From an uncultured Anaerolineae bacterium (GTDB taxonomy: Bacteria; Chloroflexota; Anaerolineae; Anaerolineales; UBA11858), in contig CALCSH010000071.1 of NCBI GenBank assembly GCA_937893815.1, forward strand, positions 1 to 5,738: a stretch of DNA of 5,738 nt, given 5' to 3'. This document shows positions 1-5,738 of this stretch, one piece after another. Each line of letters begins with the position of its first letter. The first letter of the stretch is position 1. The position numbers and the translations under genes were made by a program. The notes under the pieces are model-generated. The model saw nothing but the letters and a program-made list of their open reading frames with translations, did not search any database and was not told the origin of the DNA.

Positions 1-63
1 GTGCTCTGCACGCCCATTACCCCTAATTGTGGAATTTCTCACGGCAGTTCCCAAAGAGCCCTT

Positions 64-91
64 TTTACTGATACTTTAATTTGAGTATAAT
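64..91 (+). promoter_or_regulatory. Sigma-70-like promoter of the SARP/ATPase regulator gene
   Basis: A perfect TATAAT hexamer lies at 86-91. A weak -35 match, TTTACT (4 of 6 to TTGACA), lies at 64-69 with a 16-bp spacer. Transcription would start near 97-99, leaving a leader of about 30 nt before the ATG at 128. The -10 box is seen directly; the -35 assignment is weaker. The preceding bases 1-63 show no recognisable gene or terminator. Confidence 0.55.
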
Positions 92-107
92 GAGAGAGAG
101 TCTCAAA
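80..107. promoter_or_regulatory. Inverted repeats over the -10 box and start site, possible operator
   Basis: TTTGAG at 80-85 is the exact reverse complement of CTCAAA at 102-107, and the two arms bracket the TATAAT box. Nested inside is TGAGA (91-95) / TCTCA (101-105) around a GAGAG loop. A site covering the -10 box and the transcription start is where a repressor or autoregulator would bind. Equally, it could be a small hairpin at the 5' end of the mRNA. Both readings are inferred; the arms are short (5-6 bp). Confidence 0.3.
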
Positions 108-115
108 CGCGTCAC

Positions 116-120
116 AAGGA
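116..120 (+). promoter_or_regulatory. Shine-Dalgarno site of the regulator gene
   Basis: AAGGA sits 7 nt before the ATG at 128. This supports that ATG over any internal start, because the encoded N-terminus (a beta-strand leading into the winged helix) needs to begin about here. Confidence 0.6.
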
Positions 121-127
121 ACTTCCG

Positions 128-2539
128 ATGGCAACCCAAATCCCAGTATTGCATATCTTGGCACTTGGCCCCCCCGAGGTTCGTCTGGGCGAACACCTGA
201 TATCCTTTCCCACTCGTAAAACCCTGGCCTTACTGATCTACCTGGCAATTGAGGTCGGTTTACAGCCGCGAGATTCTCTGGCCTCTCTGCTGTGGCCAGA
301 AGCAAGCCCTAAACGCAGTCGTGCATCGCTGCGCAACACTTTGAGCCATCTACATGCCGCGTTGGGTAAGACGAGCGGTGAGTTACAAACACCTTACCTT
401 TACGTCACACACCAGGCACTGGGCATAAACCCAAATGCAAAAATTGACTTTGACTTACATACGGTAGAAATTGCTTACGGGCTGGCGCGCGCTGATCGTT
501 CAAACCGGAAGCTACCGGATGGGTTGGTAAGCCTGCCTGCATTACAATCAGCGACTGAATGTATCCGCAGCGATTTCTTGGTCGGATTTTCTCTAGGCGA
601 TGCTCCCGGCTTCGACGATTGGGCGGCTATCCAGCGCGAAATCTGGCACCGTCGGTTGGGTCTGATCCTAGACCGGCTGTCCGAAATCCAGTTTGCGCGC
701 GGCGAGTTTGCAGGTGCCACAGAAACTGCCTCGCAGTGGATTGCCCTGGATGCGCTGAACGAAGCTGCCTATCGCCGCAAGATGCGGGCGCATTTCGCGG
801 CTGGCGAACGCGGGCAAGCGCTGGAAACCTATCAGGTTTGCCATGCCGTTTTGACGGCTGAATTGGATATCGAGCCAGAGCCAGATACAGTTGCCCTGGC
901 AGAGCGCATTCGCACACAAGCCTCGCCCATACATTCGAGCAGTCGTCGCTCCGCACCTCGCTCACATCGCCCAGATACATCGGTTGCTTTCCTGGAAACC
1001 CTGTTTACCGGACGAGTTAGCGAGTATCAATCGCTGGTTCATAGCTACGAGCGCGCCGTCGCAAGCCAGTCTCAGTTGGTGGTGCTTAGCGGTGAGGCCG
1101 GGATTGGCAAAACTCGCCTCGCCAGGAAATTCTTAGCTTGGGCCAGAACGCAGGGGGCAGAATTGTTGCAAGGTGGCGCTTTTGAGAGCGGCAGCCATCT
1201 GCCATTCCAACCACTGGTTGAAGCGCTGCGACTGCGACTAGAAAACGAGAACTCGCTTCAGGATTTACTGGATGATGCGTGGCTGTCCCCGCTGAGTCAA
1301 TTGCTTCCTGAATTGCACCAACACTATCCGAGATTGTCATCGCCTCCTTTTGAACAACTTTCCCCTGAAGCAGATCGAAGTCAGGCACAATTCTATGAAC
1401 CCCTCATACAATATACGCTGGCTCTGGCCAAACAAGCACCGTTGGTGCTGTTCGTGGATGATCTGCAATGGACGGATAATGCGACCTTAGATCTGCTGCA
1501 ATTTGCCATCCGGCGCTGGCGAGACAGTGCGGCGCGGGTCTTGTTATTGGTCAGCCTGCGCTCAGAAGCGCTGCACCCGATGATCCACCTTCAGCAAACG
1601 GGCGACCCTCAGGGTTTGGCCCATTGGTTGACACGCATTGCGCGTGAGTTGACGCCAGTTCATATCGAATTGGAACCGCTGGGGGAACAGGAAACGGTGC
1701 AAATGTTGCAGTCTATCCTGGCACCATCCGCTACCGACTTCGCCCACTGGTTATATAACGAAACGCGTGGACAGCCTTTTTACTTAATGGAGACGTTGAA
1801 AGATTTACTCGAACGGCAAGTGCTCCACCCCAAGCGGCGCGCGGAAGGGCAATGGACCTTTGCTGTGGCCGCTGAACACGACCTTGGTCAGGCAGTGCGT
1901 GTCCCATCAACCGTGCATACCGTCCTCCGCTCACGGTTAAATCGACTCAGCCCAAATGCTTTCAATATGTTAGCGAGTGGTGCCGTGCTTGAACAGCAGA
2001 TTTCATTCGAGCGATTATGCGCTATCGCCAACATAATTGAAGACTTGGCTCTGCCCGCCTTGGACGAATTGATCAGCGGCAGGCTTTTACTGGAAGCGGC
2101 GCAACCAGAGTTTGCCAGCACCTATGTCTTTGCTAACGACATGCTGCGCGATGTAGTCTATACCGAAGCCGGGGACGCGCGGCGGCGGCTTTTCCATCGA
2201 CGGGCGCTGGAAACCCTTGAGGCTGAAGAATTTCCTGCGGCAGTGCTGGCCCATCATGCGCTTGCAGCCGGATTGGTATCGGCCGCTTTCCGCCACAGCC
2301 TGGTTGCTGGGCGAGAGGCTCTGCGTATCTCAGCGGTGCGTGAGTCCATCGTCCATTTCGAGCGTGCCTATCAGTTTGTGCAGGATGCGTCACTACCCGA
2401 TATGCCAGACGATAGAGAATTGCGGGATTTGTACACGCAGCTAGGTAGAGCCTATCAATTGAGCGGCCAATGGGAAAAGGCTTTTGCAATGGATGCTGAA
2501 CGTGACAGATTGGACGGATTGCCGTCTCATTGTTCCTGA
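128..2539 (+). CDS. SARP/BTAD-type transcriptional activator fused to a STAND/AAA ATPase, short C-terminal TPR region
   Basis: Predicted cytoplasmic regulator of 803 residues. Residues about 5-100 look like the OmpR/SARP winged-helix DNA-binding domain (strand LHILALGPPEVRLG, then the helical part with RDSLASLLWPE and RASLRNTLSHLHAALG). Residues about 104-255 fit the bacterial transcriptional activation domain, helical and TPR-like, ending in the typical ELDIEPEPDTVALAERI. A linker (about 257-280) leads into an AAA_16/STAND ATPase: Walker A GEAGIGKT at 312-319 and Walker B LVLFVDDLQWTD at 429-440 with acidic pair D434/D435. Residues 535-550 (ETRGQPFYLMETLKDL) match the conserved helix after the NTPase core. 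Residues about 755-785 resemble one TPR, then the protein stops. Family members of this AfsR/MalT-like layout usually carry several more TPRs, so the C-terminus is probably truncated. The start is supported by AAGGA 7 nt upstream. Target genes and inducing signal cannot be told from sequence. The neighbouring comEC is convergent, not an obvious target. Confidence 0.88.
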   Translation: MATQIPVLHILALGPPEVRLGEHLISFPTRKTLALLIYLAIEVGLQPRDSLASLLWPEASPKRSRASLRNTLSHLHAALGKTSGELQTPYLYVTHQALGINPNAKIDFDLHTVEIAYGLARADRSNRKLPDGLVSLPALQSATECIRSDFLVGFSLGDAPGFDDWAAIQREIWHRRLGLILDRLSEIQFARGEFAGATETASQWIALDALNEAAYRRKMRAHFAAGERGQALETYQVCHAVLTAELDIEPEPDTVALAERIRTQASPIHSSSRRSAPRSHRPDTSVAFLETLFTGRVSEYQSLVHSYERAVASQSQLVVLSGEAGIGKTRLARKFLAWARTQGAELLQGGAFESGSHLPFQPLVEALRLRLENENSLQDLLDDAWLSPLSQLLPELHQHYPRLSSPPFEQLSPEADRSQAQFYEPLIQYTLALAKQAPLVLFVDDLQWTDNATLDLLQFAIRRWRDSAARVLLLVSLRSEALHPMIHLQQTGDPQGLAHWLTRIARELTPVHIELEPLGEQETVQMLQSILAPSATDFAHWLYNETRGQPFYLMETLKDLLERQVLHPKRRAEGQWTFAVAAEHDLGQAVRVPSTVHTVLRSRLNRLSPNAFNMLASGAVLEQQISFERLCAIANIIEDLALPALDELISGRLLLEAAQPEFASTYVFANDMLRDVVYTEAGDARRRLFHRRALETLEAEEFPAAVLAHHALAAGLVSAAFRHSLVAGREALRISAVRESIVHFERAYQFVQDASLPDMPDDRELRDLYTQLGRAYQLSGQWEKAFAMDAERDRLDGLPSHCS

Positions 2540-2566
2540 GTCTGGTGTCGCTCTCATCATTGGTCT
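2540..2566. other. 27-bp convergent intergenic gap, no visible terminator
   Basis: This gap separates the TGA of the plus-strand regulator (2537-2539) from the TAG of minus-strand comEC (2567-2569). I see no GC-rich stem followed by a T-run on either strand. Transcripts from both sides would therefore overlap at their 3' ends unless stopped by Rho or by signals inside the opposing gene. Confidence 0.6.
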
Positions 2567-4942
2567 CTATTTTTCGATTTCAACCCACATTTGTTCCCCA
2601 TTCGTAGATATATGAATCCAACCGTGCTGGTCGGTGCGCAGGAGAGAATAGCCACCGAGGGCGTCAAGTGTTCCGGCGTCGGGGCGCCCGGCGGAGTCAT
2701 CGGCGGCGACGGAGAGCAGGACGAGTTGGGGGTTGAGATTGTTGATCCAGGCGGGTGGATTGAGGCGTGCGTATCCGTTGTCGGCCAATAACAGCACGGT
2801 GACCGGGCCGATGTCCTGACCCATACGCAAGCTTTCATAATCAGCTTCATGCGCGCCCAGGGGTAGCAGGGCGCGGAAGTTTTCCCATTCCAACAAGAGG
2901 ATTGCGCCGCGTTTACCAGATGTAAGTATGTGAAGTTGCGCCCCATTCCCAAGATCGAGGCTTTGCCCGGCTAGTGCAAGGATATTGGGTATTTGGGATT
3001 GGGTGAGGGTTTCGCGCAGGTAGTCGGCGGCGCGGGCAGGGCTATCGGGCCCGGCCCAAAGCACGGCATCTGGCGGGAAGCGCTCCAGGGTGCGCGGCAG
3101 GGCGGCGACTTGTTCTTGGGTGGATGATGCCACGATCAGCCAGTCCAACTCTCGCTGGAAGGGCGGTAAGCGTCTCCCCAGTGCTTCCGAAAGCAGGCTG
3201 GTGGAAGGGCCTCCGTCGATGAGCGCATAGTGCCCGGATGGAGTCTGAATCAGCAGGGCATCGCCGGTACCAACATCGAGCAGAGTCAGGTGCAGCAAGC
3301 TGTCTGGGGCACCTAGCGTGGAACGCCACGTGAGTGTGGCCAGAATCCCCAGGGCGGTGATGATCGGGAGCGGCTTGATGGCAGGCATCCACCTTGATGA
3401 ACGCGACCAACCTAACGTGAGTCCGAAAAGCACCCCATAGAACAAGGCCACCCATAACAGACCGAGATCTCCCAAAACCAGCACCCCGCCTCGCCACAGG
3501 CCAAAATATTCCACCACCCGGATGGTGAATAGCACAAACGGCCAGGCCAGCGGGGCGATGAGCTTGCCCAGCGGCAGCCAGATGGTGCCTAAAATCAGCG
3601 CCAGCCCGCCGATGGTCATGATCGGCGCCTGTACCGGCAGGATGACCGGATTGGTGAGAAACGCGCTCAGCGAGATGCGGCCGAAGTGGTAGGCCATGAT
3701 GGGCAGGGTGGTGAGTTGAGCGGCCAGGGTAAAGAGAATATATTCGCCGACCGGCCCGGCCAGTTTTTGTGCCGTGGATTTGGGTATCAGGCGGGAGGCT
3801 TGATGGATAAAAGCCTGGCTGAAGAGGTCGGCATAGAGTACCAGGCCGAGGGTGGCGGCAAAGGAGAGTTGAAAGCCGATGTCCCAGGGGACGTGGGGGT
3901 TGTGCAGCGCCATGATCGCAGCGATGAAGGCCAGGGTGGTGAGACCGTGCTGCCTGCGCCCAACCTGCCGGGCAAAGAGCGATAGACCGCCCATCAGCGC
4001 GGCGCGTAGCACAGCCGCGTCGGCCCCGACCAGGATGGTGTAAATGGCGATGCCCAGCGCAGCAGCGATGGCTGCGCGGCGCGGGTTGAAAATGCGCCCA
4101 AAGAAAGTGGCGAACAACCCGGCGATAATCGTAATATTGAAACCTGAGATGGCAATCACATGCGATGTTCCCGTATTCTTGAAAGCTTCTTGCACCGGGG
4201 CGGGGATCCCGGTCTCCACACCGAGGAGTATCCCGGCAAAGAGCGAGGCTTCAGGGTCAGGCCACAGTTTGTAGACCGTTGCCAGGGAGTGTTCTTTGAG
4301 AGCATAAATGGCGCTCAGGATGGAATTGCCCTGATGCTCATCGAGCAGCCCAGCATGGTTGATGGGCATATAACTGTAAATGCCTTGCCGGGCGAGATAT
4401 TCGCGGTAAGAAAATTCCTCGGCGTGAGGCGGGGTTTGAATTCGGCCACGCAGCACAATCCGGTCGCCGTAGTGGAATGCTTCATCCGGCGCAACCCGCA
4501 CGAGCAGCAGCCCGCTGACTGATATGGCGCTGACATCATTGGCCGAGTGGATGCGCTCGGTTTCGACGCGCAGATTGGTATACGTGTCGCGGTGATCGGG
4601 GAAATTAACAACCACACCGGTAACGACCATGGTTTGATCTATATCATTATAGAATGCGATGAAGTGGCGGTCGCTGATGTTGGGGAGATTGGCCTGATAG
4701 CGGGCCGCGCCGAGGGTGAGAGCGATCAACAGTATCGGAATGGGTGGGTTGAAGGCGAAATATTGAAAGTTTTTACGCCGGGTGCCGGAGTGTCGGAACA
4801 TCAGACGTCTGACGATAAGATGTCCCGACGCAAGGATGCACACCGCCCCAGCCAACGCCAGCCAGATGGTTACAGGGTAAGTAATGTTGGCTGCGATGAG
4901 GATGCCCGATAGAAAAGCCAAAGAGAGCCAGATGAGGGGCAT
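2567..4942 (-). CDS. comEC: ComEC/Rec2-family DNA uptake channel with degenerate metallo-beta-lactamase domain
   Basis: Inner-membrane protein of 791 residues, a usual ComEC length. ComEC forms the channel through which single-stranded DNA enters the cytoplasm during natural transformation. Hydrophobic segments at about 1-20, 24-44 and 69-82 precede a soluble DUF4131-like region (about 90-200, containing FHYGDRIVLRGRI and FSYREYLARQGIY). The Competence-domain membrane core spans about 232-510, with the signature GTSHVIAISGFNI at 257-269 and DIGFQLSFAATLG at 354-366. A last membrane helix lies at about 522-538. The C-terminal domain (about 549-788) is beta-lactamase-like: LLDVGTGDALLIQTPSG (554-570) and LIDGG (574-578) are clear. 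However, the HxHxDH motif is replaced by ASSTQEQVAAL at 605-615, and the later GD and HHGS motifs are also absent. Metal-dependent hydrolysis is therefore unlikely, while the channel looks intact. The ATG at 4942 is preceded by an in-frame TGA only five codons upstream, which fixes the start closely; no good Shine-Dalgarno is seen. No comEA or other competence genes are in view. Confidence 0.93.
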   Translation of the reverse strand: MPLIWLSLAFLSGILIAANITYPVTIWLALAGAVCILASGHLIVRRLMFRHSGTRRKNFQYFAFNPPIPILLIALTLGAARYQANLPNISDRHFIAFYNDIDQTMVVTGVVVNFPDHRDTYTNLRVETERIHSANDVSAISVSGLLLVRVAPDEAFHYGDRIVLRGRIQTPPHAEEFSYREYLARQGIYSYMPINHAGLLDEHQGNSILSAIYALKEHSLATVYKLWPDPEASLFAGILLGVETGIPAPVQEAFKNTGTSHVIAISGFNITIIAGLFATFFGRIFNPRRAAIAAALGIAIYTILVGADAAVLRAALMGGLSLFARQVGRRQHGLTTLAFIAAIMALHNPHVPWDIGFQLSFAATLGLVLYADLFSQAFIHQASRLIPKSTAQKLAGPVGEYILFTLAAQLTTLPIMAYHFGRISLSAFLTNPVILPVQAPIMTIGGLALILGTIWLPLGKLIAPLAWPFVLFTIRVVEYFGLWRGGVLVLGDLGLLWVALFYGVLFGLTLGWSRSSRWMPAIKPLPIITALGILATLTWRSTLGAPDSLLHLTLLDVGTGDALLIQTPSGHYALIDGGPSTSLLSEALGRRLPPFQRELDWLIVASSTQEQVAALPRTLERFPPDAVLWAGPDSPARAADYLRETLTQSQIPNILALAGQSLDLGNGAQLHILTSGKRGAILLLEWENFRALLPLGAHEADYESLRMGQDIGPVTVLLLADNGYARLNPPAWINNLNPQLVLLSVAADDSAGRPDAGTLDALGGYSLLRTDQHGWIHISTNGEQMWVEIEK

Positions 4943-4986
4943 GTAATGAGATAGGGATCAATGCGTTAACGGATAAAGTCATTATG

Positions 4987-5017
4987 ATTTTAGCATAAAT
5001 TCATAATAAATTGTCAT
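4987..5017 (-). promoter_or_regulatory. Candidate comEC promoter
   Basis: Read on the minus strand, TGCTAAAAT (plus 4987-4995) is an extended -10 box (TGn plus TAAAAT). ATGACA (plus 5012-5017) matches the -35 consensus at 5 of 6 positions, but with a long 19-bp spacer. The start site would fall near 4980, giving a leader of roughly 38 nt. In an AT-rich stretch such matches arise easily by chance, so this is tentative. An 8-bp palindrome, CGTTAACG (4964-4971), lies in the predicted leader and might bind a regulator. Confidence 0.35.
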
Positions 5018-5021
5018 AAAT
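4994..5021. repeat. AT-rich cluster of CATAAAT-like repeats
   Basis: CATAAAT occurs at 4994-5000 and 5015-5021, with the variant CATAATAAAT at 5002-5011 between them. The cluster overlaps the candidate comEC promoter. It may only reflect promoter AT-richness, or it may be a set of regulator or UP-element-like sites. No regulator family is recognised. Confidence 0.3.
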
Positions 5022-5042
5022 AATGTATATTCTGTGTTGGTC

Positions 5043-5063
5043 AGATGTAGTATGAACACATCT
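5043..5063. repeat. Short inverted repeat upstream of comEC
   Basis: AGATGT (5043-5048) and ACATCT (5058-5063) are exact reverse complements separated by 9 nt. The arms abut the larger repeat element at 5065-5130. It could form a small hairpin or be a dyad binding site. It is only 6 bp long, so chance is a real possibility. Confidence 0.3.
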
Positions 5064-5064
5064 T

Positions 5065-5130
5065 GCGCAAAGTTGCTGAGGTGCTAAAAAAGCAGAAAAA
5101 ACAGCTTTGCGCCTTGGCGACCTTGCGTGA
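5065..5130. repeat. CGCAAAG-type intergenic inverted/tandem repeat element
   Basis: GCGCAAAGTTG (5065-5075) and CAGCTTTGCGC (5102-5112) form an 11-position stem with one mismatch (T.G wobble on the plus strand). The 26-nt loop holds a second hairpin, TGCT (5082-5085) / AGCA (5091-5094) around five A's. After the right arm the motif continues as degenerate tandem units: CTTTGCGC (5105), CTTGGCGAC (5113) and CTTGCGTGA (5122). This layout resembles dispersed CTTTGCGT/CGCAAAG intergenic repeats that I recall from many environmental bacterial genomes. That comparison is from memory and was not searched. On the minus strand the loop gives two T6 tracts just downstream of the PHP gene, so it could also act as a weak terminator. 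Confidence 0.5.
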
Positions 5131-5150
5131 GAAAATACCGGACGGCGAAG

Positions 5151-5738
5151 CTACCGCAAAAACTCCCCGTAATAATAACGATCAGGCTGTTTGATTGGCC
5201 CAGCGAAGATTGGGTTTGTGATCGCAAGAGTATCCCCGGTTTCATCGCTCAATTCGAGACGGTACCAGGCTGCTTTGTCTGGGTCAGCCTGATGCTGGTA
5301 TTGCCATTCTGAAACATGGTGGATTTCGGTTTGGGCGATGGTAGCCCCGTTTTCGATCAGGCGGGCGTGAAGCGTCTGTGATGGGTTGAGTAACGCAACG
5401 ATGAAGCTAATCTGGCCTTCCTGGATGCCCATATCCGCCCCGATAGGGTAGCTCTTGCCTTCGATTTTGGCATCGAAGCTCAGTTGCGGCCCTTTGGTGA
5501 CATAGGCACGGCGTTGTCGCAAACCATCCAATATGCCCATCGTGGAGAGTTGATCAGCAAGGACATACGTGGTCGGCATCCCCAAGCGCTCACCGAATTT
5601 ATTTTGCTCCGGTCTGGGTGGAAAGTGATAATCGCCGCCGCCGATTGCCGTAATCCGGAAACCCGCGTTGAGCCAGCGTGTTCACATGGCGAGGGTGGCG
5701 GGGTTGGCGGTGGCATTGTCTGGTATGACCCCAGTCTA
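5151..5738 (-). pseudogene. CehA/McbA-like PHP-domain metallohydrolase, 3' part, interrupted by in-frame stop(s)
   Basis: The frame ending at the TAG at 5151-5153 encodes the C-terminal part of a PHP-type metal-dependent phosphoesterase. GGGDYHFPPRP (from about 5639 down) corresponds to the family's GGSDxH metal-binding motif, with D at 5631-5633 and H at 5625-5627. It is followed by FGERLGMPTTYV and by GILDGLRQRRAYVTKGP, the segment that usually leads into a small C-terminal beta domain (about 110 residues here). The same frame reads TRWLNAGFRITAI just before, then a TGA at 5682-5684 where LAM-W-TRW would be natural. Upstream it reads TGVIPDNATANPATLAM to a TAG at 5736-5738. A GGGG run (plus 5729-5732) next to that TAG also permits a frame change: dropping one G gives DWVIPDNA. 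The piece from the TTG at 5585 alone would lack the metal site, so it is unlikely to be a gene in itself. The 5' part lies beyond the window. Nonsense decay and sequencing error are both possible. Confidence 0.65.

Noticed and set aside
2087..2489. Long open frames on the minus strand inside the regulator gene (for example 2133-2489)
   Set aside because: Their translations are low in recognisable folds and rich in Arg/Pro/Cys, as expected for antisense shadows of the well-supported plus-strand ATPase gene.
3686..4522. Plus-strand open frames opposite comEC (3686-3985, 4160-4522, also 4547-4912)
   Set aside because: They lie wholly antisense to clear ComEC membrane and DUF4131 coding sequence, show no family features, and lack convincing ribosome sites.
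4981..5040. AT-rich stretch as a replication origin or attachment site
   Set aside because: There are no DnaA boxes, no flanking tRNA or integrase and no long direct repeats. An AT-rich promoter region for comEC is the simpler reading.
5127..5312. Plus-strand 61-residue open frame overlapping the 3' end of the PHP gene
   Set aside because: It overlaps the tandem repeat and the antisense of the PHP C-terminal domain, with no Shine-Dalgarno and no family resemblance.
5682..5684. TGA as selenocysteine or a reassigned Trp codon
   Set aside because: The position looks like Trp in the W-T-R-W context, not a catalytic Cys site. TGG is used normally elsewhere and TGA terminates the regulator gene. 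No selenocysteine insertion hairpin was recognised.
5480..5716. Minus-strand 78-residue frame (starting MPPPTPPPS) near the window end
   Set aside because: It is a different frame over the PHP coding sequence. The frame carrying the GGGDYH, LGMPTTYV and RAYVTKGP segments is the real one, and this frame does not join it in a sensible way.
5686..5738. Plus-strand start reading MARVAGLAVALSG into the window edge, looking like a signal peptide
   Set aside because: It is antisense to the PHP-gene frame, which has a recognisable GGGDYH motif. The hydrophobic look comes from GC-rich codons read in reverse.

Overview
The window looks like an ordinary chromosomal stretch from an environmental bacterium. 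The best guess is a Chloroflexota member of the Anaerolineae type. This rests on the gene families: a SARP-like activator fused to a STAND/AAA ATPase, a ComEC with a strongly diverged C-terminal domain, and a CehA/McBA-like PHP phosphoesterase. It is an inference from protein character only; no rRNA or other marker gene is present.

Layout. Bases 1-127 are a leader with a perfect TATAAT -10 box, a short inverted repeat over the expected transcription start, and a good Shine-Dalgarno site. They serve a plus-strand gene at 128-2539 for an 803-residue transcriptional activator: winged helix, BTAD domain, P-loop ATPase and the start of a TPR region. It stops sooner than this architecture usually does. 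After only 27 bp comes the convergent minus-strand comEC gene (2567-4942), the DNA-uptake channel of natural transformation. Its metallo-beta-lactamase-like domain has lost every metal-binding motif. Bases 4943-5150 are a non-coding gap with an AT-rich comEC promoter region, a small hairpin, and a CGCAAAG-type inverted/tandem repeat element. From 5738 down to 5151 on the minus strand runs the 3' part of a PHP-domain metallohydrolase. It carries an in-frame TGA, and another stop at the window edge, so it is either a decaying gene or affected by sequence errors near the end of the window.

The three genes do not form an evident pathway. The activator could regulate anything. comEC appears to have its own promoter and stands without comEA or other competence genes in view. 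The PHP gene lies upstream of comEC on the same strand, but 208 bp containing a probable repeat element separate them, so co-transcription is doubtful. I see no CRISPR array, tRNA, rRNA, transposase, toxin-antitoxin pair or defence locus. I do not find a convincing undescribed system. The most interesting items are the metal-site-less ComEC domain, the nonsense codon(s) in the PHP gene and the repeat element.
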